From VRUE01 sp963737575 (GTDB lineage: Bacteria; Actinomycetota; Thermoleophilia; Solirubrobacterales; 70-9): 64,000 nt of DNA. The stretch is taken from contig CAVTTJ010000009.1 in assembly GCA_963737575.1 (NCBI GenBank), positions 310,001 to 374,000 of the forward strand. Direction: 5' to 3'. Below, one piece after another: positions 16,557 to 24,275 of the stretch; positions within the stretch are counted from its first letter, which is position 1; every line of letters begins with the position of its first letter. The notes below the pieces were generated by a model, which worked only from the letters and a program-made list of their open reading frames with translations, was not told the origin of the DNA and searched no databases. Made by a program: the position numbers and the translations under genes.

Positions 16557-17377
16557 TGGCGGCAGAGCCGGTCCAGTTCACGGCCGGCGAGGGGCTCGCG
16601 ATCCGCGGCGAGCACAGCGGCGACGGCGCGCGGATCGTCCTCTGCCACGGGATCACGGCGACGCGCCGATACGTCGTTCACGGTTCGAGGGTGCTGGAGC
16701 GGTCCGGACGGACGGTCGTCACCTACGACGCCCGCGGCCACGGCGAGTCGGACCCGGCGCCGGCGGGGCAGGGTTATGGATACCCGGAGCTCGTCGCCGA
16801 CCTCGAGTCGGTCGTCGAGGGGACGGTGGGCGAGGGCCGGTTCGTCCTCGGCGGCCACTCGATGGGCGCCCACACCGCGGTCGCCTACGCGCTCCGCCAC
16901 CCCGAGCGGCTCTCCGGCCTCGTCGTGATCGGCCCGGTCTATGCCGGAGAGATCCCCGAGGAGCGGCTCCAGTACTGGGACGGGCTCGCCGACGCTCTCC
17001 GCGACGGCGGGGTCGAGGGATTCGTCGCCTACGTCGTCGAGCGCCAGGAGACCGAGCCGGCCTGGCGCGAGACGGTGGCACGGATCACCCGCGAACGGAT
17101 GCGGCTCCACCGCCACCCGGAGGCGCTCGTCGACGCGCTCCGCGAGGTCACCCGCTCGCGGCCGTTCGAGCGCCTGGAGGATCTCGAGTCGCTCGATCTC
17201 CCGACGCTCGTCGTCGCGAGCCACGACGGCGCCGACCCCGGGCATCCGCGCGCCGTCGCCGAGGCCTACGCCGAGCACCTGCCGCGGGCGCGGCTGGTCG
17301 GCGAGGAGGAGGGCGAGTCGCCGCTGGCCTGGCAGGGGGGAAAGCTCTCGCGCGAGATCGCCGAATTCATCATCTAG
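16556..17377 (+). CDS. alpha/beta hydrolase
   Basis: A 273-residue alpha/beta-hydrolase fold protein. The nucleophile elbow is LGGHSMGAHTAVAYA, with the oxyanion HG motif LCHGITATRR, YDARGHGESDPAP after strand 4, and a late Asp (VASHDGADPGHPR) that is the probable catalytic acid. The expected C-terminal His is not clear: the chain ends LAWQGGKLSREIAEFII with no GH motif, so the catalytic base is uncertain. The substrate is unknown. It is translationally coupled to bcp. Confidence 0.75.
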   Translation: MAAEPVQFTAGEGLAIRGEHSGDGARIVLCHGITATRRYVVHGSRVLERSGRTVVTYDARGHGESDPAPAGQGYGYPELVADLESVVEGTVGEGRFVLGGHSMGAHTAVAYALRHPERLSGLVVIGPVYAGEIPEERLQYWDGLADALRDGGVEGFVAYVVERQETEPAWRETVARITRERMRLHRHPEALVDALREVTRSRPFERLEDLESLDLPTLVVASHDGADPGHPRAVAEAYAEHLPRARLVGEEEGESPLAWQGGKLSREIAEFII

Positions 17378-17389
17378 TCTTCGACTTCG

Positions 17390-17695
17390 ATGGACGAGGG
17401 CAACCCGATCCATTACATGGCCGTGCCGCGCGGAACGCCGGTTTACGGCTCCGACGGCGTCGAGGTCGGCCGCGTCGTCGAGATGCTCGACAACCAGCGC
17501 GAGAACATCTTCGACGGCGTCGTCTTCAGGGGCTCCGACGGCAGGACGCGGTTCGCCGACGCGCCCGAGGTCGCGAGGACGGCCGAACGCGCGGTGACCC
17601 TGACGATCGACTCCGAGGAGGCGCTGCAACTCGGCCCGCCGCAGAAGCCCGCCCGACCCGCCGGCCGCCTCAGGCGCATGTTCGGCCCCCGCTGA
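17390..17695 (+). CDS. hypothetical PRC-barrel-like protein
   Basis: A 101-residue protein: residues 10-80 read like a PRC-barrel or DUF2171 domain (GTPVYGSDGVEVGRVVEML, FDGVVFRG, TRFADAPEVARTAERAVTL), followed by a basic Pro/Arg-rich tail (PPQKPARPAGRLRRMFGPR). Such barrels often mediate protein contacts or RNA binding. No function can be assigned. It follows the hydrolase after 12 bases on the same strand. Confidence 0.6.
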   Translation: MDEGNPIHYMAVPRGTPVYGSDGVEVGRVVEMLDNQRENIFDGVVFRGSDGRTRFADAPEVARTAERAVTLTIDSEEALQLGPPQKPARPAGRLRRMFGPR

Positions 17696-17724
17696 GCCAC
17701 GCATTTAGCCTGCGTACAGCCAAT

Positions 17725-18174
17725 ATGCGTAAGCTCGCGCGGATGTCCGCACCGAGCGAGGGGACCCTGCGCGCCGTCTCGACCTTCGTCGCCGCGTTCG
17801 GGATCGGCGTCGCGACCTACATCGCGATCGCCGAGGCGGGAGGCGGCGCTCCGGCCTGCATCGCCGGCGGCGGCGGCTGCGAGACCGTCGCCGAAAGCCA
17901 GTACGCACACCTCGCCGGGATCAACGTCGCCGTGCTCGGGATCGCCGGCTACGTCCTGCTGCTGGTCACCTCTGTGTTGCGTGGAGACGCAGCCCGGATG
18001 GGCGGCTTCGCCCTTTCTCTCACCGGTTTCGGCTACAGCCTCTACCTCACCTATCTGGAGCTGTTCGTGATCGAAGCGGTCTGCCAGTGGTGCGTCATCA
18101 GCGCGATCCTGATGACCATCCTGTTCGGGCTGAATGCGGTCCGGATGCTCCGTTTCACCGGAAGGAGCGTATGA
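17725..18174 (+). CDS. vitamin K epoxide reductase (VKOR) family protein
   Basis: A 149-residue, four-helix membrane protein. It has the VKOR cysteines: a pair in the first periplasmic loop (ACIAGGGGCETVAES) and the CxxC active site in VCQWCVISAILMTILF. VKOR reoxidises a DsbA partner and passes electrons to quinone, replacing DsbB in many Actinobacteria. The next gene encodes that DsbA-like partner and overlaps by four bases (ATGA). An ATG at 17743 is an alternative start. Confidence 0.9.
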   Translation: MRKLARMSAPSEGTLRAVSTFVAAFGIGVATYIAIAEAGGGAPACIAGGGGCETVAESQYAHLAGINVAVLGIAGYVLLLVTSVLRGDAARMGGFALSLTGFGYSLYLTYLELFVIEAVCQWCVISAILMTILFGLNAVRMLRFTGRSV

Positions 18175-18935
18175 GCGCGAAGAAGGAGCGGGAGCGGCGG
18201 CGCGAGGACCGGCTGCAGCGCGAGAGCGATGCGGCCGAGAGCGCACGGCGCCAACGGCTGATCAAGCTCGCCAGCGCGGCGGGGTTCCTGGCGATCGTCG
18301 CCGTCGCCGTCCTCGTCGTCGTCAGCCAGAGCAAGACGAGCGGCGGCGACACCAAGCTCGAGAACGTCGTCGAAGTCGAACGTAACCTCGCCAACATCCC
18401 GCAGGACAGGCTGACGCTCGGGAGTCCGACCGCGAAGGTGAAGCTTGTTGAGTTTGGCGATCTTCAATGCCCGATTTGCAGGGATTTCGCCGTCAACGTG
18501 CTGCCGGAACTGATCACCAACAAGGTCCGAACCGGTGAAGCGCAGATCGAGTACCGCAACTTCCCGATCCTCGGCCCGGAATCGGCGACCGCGGCGCCGG
18601 CCGCGATCGCGGCCGGCGAACAGAACCGCGGCTGGGACTTCATCGAGCTCTTTTACAAAAACCAGGGGATCGAGAACACCGGGTACGTGACCGAAGAATT
18701 CCTGACCTCGATCGCCAGGGGCGCGAAGGTTCCGGACATCGCGCGCTGGAACAGGGACCGCGAAGGAGCCCACGCGGAAAGAGAGGCGAAACGCACGGCG
18801 GGCGAAGCGGAATCGCTCGGCTTCGGCGGGACGCCGTCGTTTGCAGTCGAAGGGCCGGGGACGAAGGGCCTGGAACCGCTGGGGACCCTCGGATCGCTCG
18901 ACGAATTCGAAGAAGCGATCGAAGCAGCAGCCTAG
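18171..18935 (+). CDS. membrane-anchored DsbA-family thiol oxidoreductase
   Basis: GAAGGAG sits before ATG 18171, which overlaps the VKOR stop. The 254-residue protein has a charged cytoplasmic tail, one anchor (LIKLASAAGFLAIVAVAVLV), and a thioredoxin-fold DsbA domain with the active site FGDLQCPICRDFAVN and the cis-Pro loop GFGGTPSFAV. With VKOR it forms a disulfide-introducing pair for exported proteins. Glutamate codons in the tail are all GAG (5 of 5) but mostly GAA after the membrane anchor (18 of 24 by hand count). Confidence 0.9.
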   Translation: MSAKKERERRREDRLQRESDAAESARRQRLIKLASAAGFLAIVAVAVLVVVSQSKTSGGDTKLENVVEVERNLANIPQDRLTLGSPTAKVKLVEFGDLQCPICRDFAVNVLPELITNKVRTGEAQIEYRNFPILGPESATAAPAAIAAGEQNRGWDFIELFYKNQGIENTGYVTEEFLTSIARGAKVPDIARWNRDREGAHAEREAKRTAGEAESLGFGGTPSFAVEGPGTKGLEPLGTLGSLDEFEEAIEAAA

Positions 18936-18982
18936 CTCGGGTTTACATAACAGTCATTATCGTGCGTTGCGTCAGGCGTGAA

Positions 18983-18994
18983 GGGGCCGGCCCC
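18983..18994. terminator. 12-bp GC palindrome between convergent genes
   Basis: GGGGCCGGCCCC lies between the dsbA-like gene end and the end of the minus-strand 79-residue gene. It can fold into a hairpin on either strand, but no U-tract follows, so termination is only a possibility. Confidence 0.25.
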
Positions 18995-18999
18995 GTGCC

Positions 19000-19239
19000 T
19001 CAGCCACCCATCATCATCCGCATCTGCACCGCCTTCGCCACCTCGAGGAAGCCGAGGGCGACGTAGGGCCTCGCGTTCGAGTTCATCCGGATGTTGGAGA
19101 ATTCGCCGTCGGGGGTCACCACCTCGACGATCGTGATCATCCTCCCGATCTCCGCCTCCTCCGGGATCTCCTGATCGTCTTCGATCTCCTGCATCATTTC
19201 CTGGACGTGCTGGCCCAGTCTCGATTGGTCGATGGTCAT
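19000..19239 (-). CDS. hypothetical protein, 79 residues
   Basis: A short acidic protein (QEMMQEIEDDQEIPEEAEIG) with a central beta segment (RMITIVEVVTPDGEFSNIRM) and a methionine-rich end (KAVQMRMMMGG). GAAAGGGCCAG precedes the ATG, a good ribosome binding site. No family is recognised. It is convergent with the dsbA-like gene. Confidence 0.55.
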   Translation of the reverse strand: MTIDQSRLGQHVQEMMQEIEDDQEIPEEAEIGRMITIVEVVTPDGEFSNIRMNSNARPYVALGFLEVAKAVQMRMMMGG

Positions 19240-19293
19240 CTGGCCCTTTCTGCGTCGCTCGACGGGATGAGCCAGAACCTACCGGCGGGGGCG

Positions 19294-19932
19294 CTATGCG
19301 GCCACGGCGCTGCCGCGCACGAGGGGCCTGATCAGCCGCGGGGCCTCCGGCAGCTCATCCTCGGAGACGCCCTCGAGGGTGAACCCCGCCGCCTCGACCG
19401 CGGCGAGGGTGTCGCGGTTGCAGTGGCAGCCGTCGGCGAAGAACTTCCAGGGCCCGTGCAGGCGGTCCTGCCAGCGTGCCATCCCCGAGTCCTTCGAACG
19501 AACGTGCTCGACGAAGAGGAGCCTGCCGCCCGGCCGGAGGACTCGAGCGGTCTCGGCCAGAGCAGCGGCAGGGTCCGGCACGGTGCAGAGCACCAGCGTG
19601 TAGACCGCGGTGTCGAAGCTCGAGTCCTCGAACGGGAGCCTTTCCGCCGGCGCCTCGACGACCTCGGTGTCGTGGCCCTCCCCGCGGACCCTCGGCCGCA
19701 GCCGTTTGATCATGTGGGGGTCGGGCTCGGCGAGGACCAGCTCGGTCACCGCGTCCGGATAGAGCCCGATGTTGGCGCCGGTGCCGCTGCCGATCTCGAT
19801 CGTGCGGCCGGCGGCCGCGGCGAGCATCCCACGGCGCATCTCCCGCAGGCCCGCCTCTTCGGTTTTCCTCATCAACCGGTCATAGAGGGATGAAAAGGCC
19901 CTGCCCCATGTCGCGTCGTAGATTCGACTCAT
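19294..19932 (-). CDS. class I SAM-dependent methyltransferase (phospholipid N-methyltransferase-like)
   Basis: From ATG 19932 the protein has 212 residues. Motif I is TIEIGSGTGANIGLYP, followed by LVLAEPDPHMIKRL, APAERLPFEDSSFDTAVYTL, ARVLRPGGRLLFVEHVRS. The start MSRIYDATWGRAFSSLYDRLM and the GCHCNRDT motif after the core match the group often annotated as phosphatidylethanolamine N-methyltransferase or METTL7-like. The true substrate is unknown. It is downstream of the SDR and thiolase genes on the same strand. Confidence 0.78.
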   Translation of the reverse strand: MSRIYDATWGRAFSSLYDRLMRKTEEAGLREMRRGMLAAAAGRTIEIGSGTGANIGLYPDAVTELVLAEPDPHMIKRLRPRVRGEGHDTEVVEAPAERLPFEDSSFDTAVYTLVLCTVPDPAAALAETARVLRPGGRLLFVEHVRSKDSGMARWQDRLHGPWKFFADGCHCNRDTLAAVEAAGFTLEGVSEDELPEAPRLIRPLVRGSAVAA

Positions 19933-19993
19933 TGCCACGAGTCGCCTTTCCAAACCAATGCTTCGGGAAAGCGCCTTGCCGAAATATCTCCGT

Positions 19994-20896
19994 TCAGGCC
20001 GCGTCGCGCTGGGCGGCCGCGGGGTGCTCGGGCGCAGCCTCGGCCTCGTCGCCGGCCGCCGAGCGGCTCGCCGCGGCCCGCTCCTCGTAGGCGCGACGGC
20101 TCCCGGTGGAACCGGTCATCACCTTGTCGACCTGCATGAACCGGGCGACCGCCTCGCGAACTTTTCGCGGCAGCAGCGCACCGGAGACCAGGGTCGCCTG
20201 CAGAGTGCGCGGAACATAGACGTCGAACCGGTTGAGCTCGAGCGCGTCGACGATCTGATTCGCGACGTCCTCCGGCTCGACTTCTTTGACCCCGCGCGTC
20301 GATGAGAGGCCTTCGGTGAGCGCGGTGTTGACGAGCACCGGCATCACCAGCGAGAGGTCGACCCCGGTTCCACGCAGTTCGAGCCGCATCGACTCGGTCA
20401 GGCCGACGACGGCGTGCTTGGTTGCCGAGTAGGTGGCGATCCCCGGGACGCCGACCTTGCCGGCGGAGGAGGCGACGTTGACTATGTGGCCGGTCCCGCG
20501 CGGGCGCATCCGCTCGATCGCGAGCTGCGAACCGACGATGACGCCGTAGAGGTTGATGTCGAGCTGGCGGCGGATCGAGTCGTCGGCCTCGTCGATCAGC
20601 GCGGTCACCGGCATGATCCCGGCGTTGTTGACCAGGACGTCGATCGGGCCGAGCTGGCGTTCGGCCTCGTCGATGAAAGCGGTGAACGAGGACCGGTCGG
20701 TTACGTCGAGCGGCAGCGCGACGACACCTCCGCCGAGCGCAGCGGCGGCCTCCTCGGCCAATCCGAGGTCGAGGTCGCCGATCGCGACCCGGCAGCCCTT
20801 GCGAACGAGGGCCTGCGCCGTCGTCCGGCCGATCCCGCGCGCACCGCCGGTGATCGCCACGACCTTCCCGCTGATTGACCGACGCTCCTTTGCCAT
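19994..20896 (-). CDS. SDR family oxidoreductase
   Basis: A classical short-chain dehydrogenase of 300 residues starting at ATG 20896, with GAGGAGG upstream. TGGARGIG is the cofactor motif, VLVNNAGIMPV the NNAG motif, and SSAGKVGVPGIATYSATKH carries the catalytic Ser and YxxxK. A C-terminal extension of about 60 residues (KVREAVARFMQVDKVMTG and beyond) is Ala-rich and charged. The gene follows the thiolase gene by 26 bases, so both may act in lipid or steroid side-chain metabolism; the substrate is inferred only from that neighbour. Confidence 0.82.
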   Translation of the reverse strand: MAKERRSISGKVVAITGGARGIGRTTAQALVRKGCRVAIGDLDLGLAEEAAAALGGGVVALPLDVTDRSSFTAFIDEAERQLGPIDVLVNNAGIMPVTALIDEADDSIRRQLDINLYGVIVGSQLAIERMRPRGTGHIVNVASSAGKVGVPGIATYSATKHAVVGLTESMRLELRGTGVDLSLVMPVLVNTALTEGLSSTRGVKEVEPEDVANQIVDALELNRFDVYVPRTLQATLVSGALLPRKVREAVARFMQVDKVMTGSTGSRRAYEERAAASRSAAGDEAEAAPEHPAAAQRDAA

Positions 20897-20922
20897 AACT
20901 TGCCTCCTCGACCCGGCCGGCC

Positions 20923-22137
20923 TCAGGCCGCCGGTTTGTAGACGGTGACCACGGCGGCACCGCCGAGGCCGATGTTGTGTTGGAGGGCCACCTTGGCCCC
21001 GTCGACCTGGCGCTTGTCGGCTTCGCCGCGGAGCTGCCAGGTCAGCTCCGAGCACTGCGCGAGCCCGGTCGCACCGAGCGGGTGGCCCTTCGAGATCAGG
21101 CCGCCGGAGGGATTGACGACGACACTGCCGCCGTACGTGGTCGCTTCCTCCTCGACGAGCCTGTGGGCCTCCCCCTCCCCCGCGAAGCCGAGCGCTTCGT
21201 AGGTGATGAGCTCGTTGGCGCTGAAGCAGTCGTGCAGCTCGCAGACGTCGACCTCGTCGGGGCCGACGCCGGCCTCGGCGTAGGCCTGTTCGGCCGCCGT
21301 CTTCGACATGTCGGAGCCGACGATCGTCATGCAGTCGGCGCCCTCGTCGAAGGTCGATGAGAGGTCGGTGATCATCGCCTGGCCGACGATCTCGATCGCC
21401 CCCTCCCAGAGGTCGTGCGAGTCGACATAACTCTCGGAGGCGACGATCGCGCAGGCCGAACCGTCGGAGGTCGGCGAGCACTGAAGCTTGGTCAGCGGGT
21501 CGTGGATCATCCTCGCCGCCTTGATGTCCTCGATCGTGTACTCGTCCTGGAACTGGGCGTAGGGGTTGTTGACCGAGTGCTTGTGGTTCTTCCACCCGAT
21601 CCAGGCGTAGTGGTCGGGGTTGGACCCGTACTTCTCCATGTGATCGCGGCCAGCGTTGCCGAACATCTGCGGCGCCGGCGGCGACTGCTCGGGATCGCGG
21701 ATCTCGAACATCCGCGTCGCGTGCTTGTCGAGCGCGTTGGTGCGATCGGTGTACTTGACGCCGAGGCTTCCCGGCTCCATCTTCTCGAAGCCGACCGCGA
21801 GCGTGCAATCGGCGAGGCCGCCCTTGACCGCTTGGCGGGCGAGGAACAGCGCCGAGGACCCGGTCGAGCAGTTGTTGTTGACGTTGATGACCGGGATCCC
21901 GGTCAGACCCAGCTGGTAGAGGGCACGCTGCCCGTAGGTCGAGTCGCCGTAGCAGTAGCCGGCGAAGGCCTGCTCGACGTCCTCGTACGGGATTCCAGCG
22001 TCTGAGAGCGCCCTCTCCCCCGCCTCCTTGGCCCAGTCCGGGTAGTCGCCCTCCTTCGTGCCGGGCTTCTCGAACTTGGTCATCCCGACCCCGATCACGA
22101 ACGTGCGGTTGCTCAAAGTCTGCTCCTGTTCCCCCAT
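20923..22137 (-). CDS. thiolase-family lipid-transfer protein (SCP-x type acetyl-CoA acetyltransferase)
   Basis: A 404-residue thiolase fold protein. The nucleophile loop reads VNNNCSTGSSALFLARQAVKG, and the C-terminal motifs are ELHDCFSANELITYEALG and NPSGGLISKGHPLGATGLAQ. This His-x-Cys-free pattern with HDCF is typical of SCP-x thiolases (lipid-transfer proteins) that cleave branched or steroid 3-ketoacyl-CoA. It heads an operon with the SDR gene. A perfect 6-2-6 inverted repeat 13 bases upstream of the start may be an operator. Confidence 0.88.
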   Translation of the reverse strand: MGEQEQTLSNRTFVIGVGMTKFEKPGTKEGDYPDWAKEAGERALSDAGIPYEDVEQAFAGYCYGDSTYGQRALYQLGLTGIPVINVNNNCSTGSSALFLARQAVKGGLADCTLAVGFEKMEPGSLGVKYTDRTNALDKHATRMFEIRDPEQSPPAPQMFGNAGRDHMEKYGSNPDHYAWIGWKNHKHSVNNPYAQFQDEYTIEDIKAARMIHDPLTKLQCSPTSDGSACAIVASESYVDSHDLWEGAIEIVGQAMITDLSSTFDEGADCMTIVGSDMSKTAAEQAYAEAGVGPDEVDVCELHDCFSANELITYEALGFAGEGEAHRLVEEEATTYGGSVVVNPSGGLISKGHPLGATGLAQCSELTWQLRGEADKRQVDGAKVALQHNIGLGGAAVVTVYKPAA

Positions 22138-22149
22138 TCAGGGGCCGAT

Positions 22150-22163
22150 TGGCTGGTCAGCCA
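22150..22163. promoter_or_regulatory. inverted repeat upstream of thiolase gene, candidate TetR-type operator
   Basis: TGGCTG-GT-CAGCCA is a perfect 6-bp inverted repeat with a 2-bp spacer, placed 13 bp before the thiolase start codon. TetR-family repressors of fatty-acid genes bind sites of this form. The divergent kdpD-like gene starts 72 bp away. No regulator gene is adjacent. Confidence 0.4.
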
Positions 22164-22234
22164 GGAAATTTACAGACTTATCCGGATCTGAGGCCGGATC
22201 TGGGTTTGGCGCGGGCCTCTAGCCTTACCTGGAG

Positions 22235-23353
22235 ATGAGACCGGGTGGTTCAATCTGGGCCGGCGTGGCGACGATGGTCGCCTCGATCGCGGCGATCACC
22301 GGCGTGATCTTCGCGATCCGCGCCCACGTCCCCGTGGTCTCGACCGGCGTCCTCTACCTGCTGGCGGTGCTGCTGGTCTCGAGCTACTGGGGATTCTGGC
22401 TCGGGGCCCTGACATCGGTCCTCAGCGCCGGCGCGTTCAACTGGTTCCACCTCCCCCCCACCGGCCAGTTCACGATCGCCGACTCCGAGAACTGGCTCGC
22501 GATCGGCGTCTACCTGGTGACGGCGCTGGTCGCCTCCTCGCTGGCCGACGCGGCCCGCCATCGCGCCGCCGAGGCCGAGGCCGAGCGCGAGGCAGCCGAC
22601 CGCGCCCGGGCCGAGCTCGAAGCGCTGGCCGCCGAGCGCGAGAGGATGCAGGCCGAGGTGATCGAAGCCGAGGCCCTGCGGCGCAGCGACGAGCTGAAGA
22701 CGGCGCTGCTGCGATCGGTCTCCCATGACCTGCGGACGCCGCTGACCTCGGTGATCGCCGCCGGTGCCGCGCTCGACTCGCCGAACCTCTCCGACGCCGA
22801 GCGCTCCGAGCTGAGCGAGGCCGTCGTCGGCGAGGGACAGCGGCTCTCGCGGCTGGTCGAGAACCTGCTCGACGTCTCGCGCCTGGAAACCGGCGAGGCC
22901 GATCCGCACCGCGAGCAGGTCGACATCGCCGAGCTGCTGGAGGCGGCGCGCGAATCGCTGGGACTGGACCGCACCACGGTCCGGATCGGCGGCGGCGAGG
23001 CACTGCCGGCGATCCGTGCCGACGCGGCCCAGCTCGAGCGCGCCTTCGCGAACCTGATCGAGAACGGGGTCCGCCACAGTGGCGGCCGGCCGGTCCTTGC
23101 CGATTGCCGCCTCGTCGAGGGCCACATCGTCGTCAGGGTGGTCGACCAGGGGCCCGGAATTCCCGAATCCGAGTGGGAGCGGATCTTCGAGCCCTTCTAC
23201 CGCGCGAACGGGGCGGGCGGCGGGTCCGGCCTCGGACTCGCAATCGCCAAGGGCTTCGTCGAGGCCAACGACGGCTCGATCGCGATCGAGTCGCTCCCCG
23301 GCCAGGGATCGGCCTTCGTCGTCACCTTCGCCGACCAGGAGCCGGCGCCTTGA
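22235..23353 (+). CDS. KdpD C-terminal half as a separate sensor histidine kinase
   Basis: The 372-residue protein starts with a DUF4118-type membrane bundle of about four helices (residues 10-105: VLYLLAVLLVSSYWGFWLG, FNWFHLPPTGQFTIAD), a coiled-coil linker rich in Ala/Glu, then HisKA (H-box SVSHDLRTPLTSV) and HATPase (N-box FANLIENGVRHS, G1 VDQGPGIPE, G2 GSGLGLAIAKGFVEAN). This is the second half of KdpD. The first half (KdpD and Usp domains) is encoded at 28704, downstream of kdpB, so KdpD is split. The response regulator gene follows with a TTGA stop/start overlap. Confidence 0.9.
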   Translation: MRPGGSIWAGVATMVASIAAITGVIFAIRAHVPVVSTGVLYLLAVLLVSSYWGFWLGALTSVLSAGAFNWFHLPPTGQFTIADSENWLAIGVYLVTALVASSLADAARHRAAEAEAEREAADRARAELEALAAERERMQAEVIEAEALRRSDELKTALLRSVSHDLRTPLTSVIAAGAALDSPNLSDAERSELSEAVVGEGQRLSRLVENLLDVSRLETGEADPHREQVDIAELLEAARESLGLDRTTVRIGGGEALPAIRADAAQLERAFANLIENGVRHSGGRPVLADCRLVEGHIVVRVVDQGPGIPESEWERIFEPFYRANGAGGGSGLGLAIAKGFVEANDGSIAIESLPGQGSAFVVTFADQEPAP

Positions 23354-24030
23354 GCGACGGTCAGCGGGTCCTCGTCTGCGACGACGAGCAGCAGATCCTC
23401 CGGGCGCTGCGCGTGATCCTCCGCGAGGCGGGCTACGAGGCGGTGACGACGACGAGCGGCGAGGAGGCGCTCGACGCCGCCGCCGTCGCGCCGCCGGCGG
23501 CGGCGATCGTCGACCTGATGCTGCCCGACATCGACGGCGTCGCCGTCACCGAACGGCTGCGCGAGTGGAGTGAGATGCCGATCATCGTCCTCTCCGCCGT
23601 CGGCGAGGAGGAGCAGAAGGTCCGGGCCCTCGCCGCCGGCGCCGACGACTATGTGACGAAGCCGTTCGGGCCGCCGGAGCTGGTCGCCCGCCTCGAGGCG
23701 GCGCTGCGCCGCGCCAGGCCTGACGCAAGCGAGCCGCTGATCAGCGCCGCCGGGATCGAGATCGACCTCGCCGCCCGCAGCGTCCGCCGCAATGGCGAGG
23801 AGGTTCACCTGACCCCGACCGAGTTCGAGCTGCTGCGCACGCTGGCGGTGAACCGAGGGCGACTGATGACGCACCGAAACCTCCTGGTCGAGGTATGGGG
23901 CGTCCAGTACGAAGACGACCTCCAGGTACTCCGCGCCCACATCGCGAACCTCCGGCGCAAGATCGAGCCCGATGACGGCCCCCGCTATATCCGCACCGAC
24001 CCGGGCGTCGGTTACCGCTTCGCCGCCTAA
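23350..24030 (+). CDS. kdpE: KdpE-type response regulator (OmpR/PhoB family)
   Basis: A TTG start overlaps the kinase stop (TTGA). The 226-residue protein has a receiver domain with the acidic pocket VCDDEQQ, phospho-acceptor in IVDLMLPDIDG, Thr/Ser switch in IIVLSAVGEEEQ, Lys in VTKPFGPPELVARL, and a winged-helix DNA-binding domain (HLTPTEFELLRTLAVNRG, LRAHIANLRRKIEP, YIRTDPGVGYRF). It should activate the kdp operon at low potassium or high osmolarity. Three ATG-ending direct repeats lie just downstream, before the kdp structural genes. Confidence 0.92.
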   Translation: MSDGQRVLVCDDEQQILRALRVILREAGYEAVTTTSGEEALDAAAVAPPAAAIVDLMLPDIDGVAVTERLREWSEMPIIVLSAVGEEEQKVRALAAGADDYVTKPFGPPELVARLEAALRRARPDASEPLISAAGIEIDLAARSVRRNGEEVHLTPTEFELLRTLAVNRGRLMTHRNLLVEVWGVQYEDDLQVLRAHIANLRRKIEPDDGPRYIRTDPGVGYRFAA

Positions 24031-24037
24031 GGACGTC

Positions 24038-24064
24038 TTTATGAAATCTGTATGCGCCGGCATG
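24038..24064 (+). promoter_or_regulatory. candidate KdpE binding region upstream of the kdp structural genes
   Basis: In the 78-bp gap after kdpE, TTTATG, TGTATG and GGCATG start at 24038, 24049 and 24059, spaced 11 and 10 bp. OmpR-family regulators bind direct repeats at this spacing. The stretch is AT-rich compared with its surroundings. A TTGACG hexamer at 24081 could be a -35 box, but no good -10 follows. Confidence 0.4.
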
Positions 24065-24108
24065 CGTAATTCACGCGGTCTTGACGGTCCTCGGCGCAAG
24101 ATCCTCGT

Positions 24109-24189
24109 ATGGATCTCGTCTCGATTGCACTGGCGCTGATCGTCTTCGCGCTTCTGTACGCGGCGATCGGAGCCCTGGACAGGGTATGA
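24109..24189 (+). CDS. putative 26-residue membrane peptide preceding kdpF
   Basis: An ATG at 24109 opens a 26-codon frame ending at a TGA that overlaps the kdpF ATG by four bases. The peptide MDLVSIALALIVFALLYAAI is one transmembrane helix, with a short GALDRV tail. Its placement and coupling match the other kdp genes. Similar tiny frames are, from memory, seen next to kdpF in some genomes but are rarely annotated. No ribosome binding site is clear, so it may be translated from a leaderless or coupled message. Confidence 0.5.
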   Translation: MDLVSIALALIVFALLYAAIGALDRV

Positions 24190-24275
24190 GCGCCGCCGAG
24201 CTGTTCGGGCTGATCGTCTCGGCGCTGGTGTTCGGTTACCTCCTGTACGCGCTGTTTCGCGGGGAGAGACTCTGA
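24186..24275 (+). CDS. kdpF: potassium-transporting ATPase subunit KdpF
   Basis: A 29-residue single-helix peptide (LFGLIVSALVFGYLLYALFR, then GERL), with the VFGYLLYALFRGERL end that matches KdpF's LVYALLxPExF pattern. KdpF binds lipid-facing surfaces of KdpA and stabilises the complex. It overlaps the preceding small frame by four bases and kdpA by one base (TGATG). Confidence 0.85.
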   Translation: MSAAELFGLIVSALVFGYLLYALFRGERL

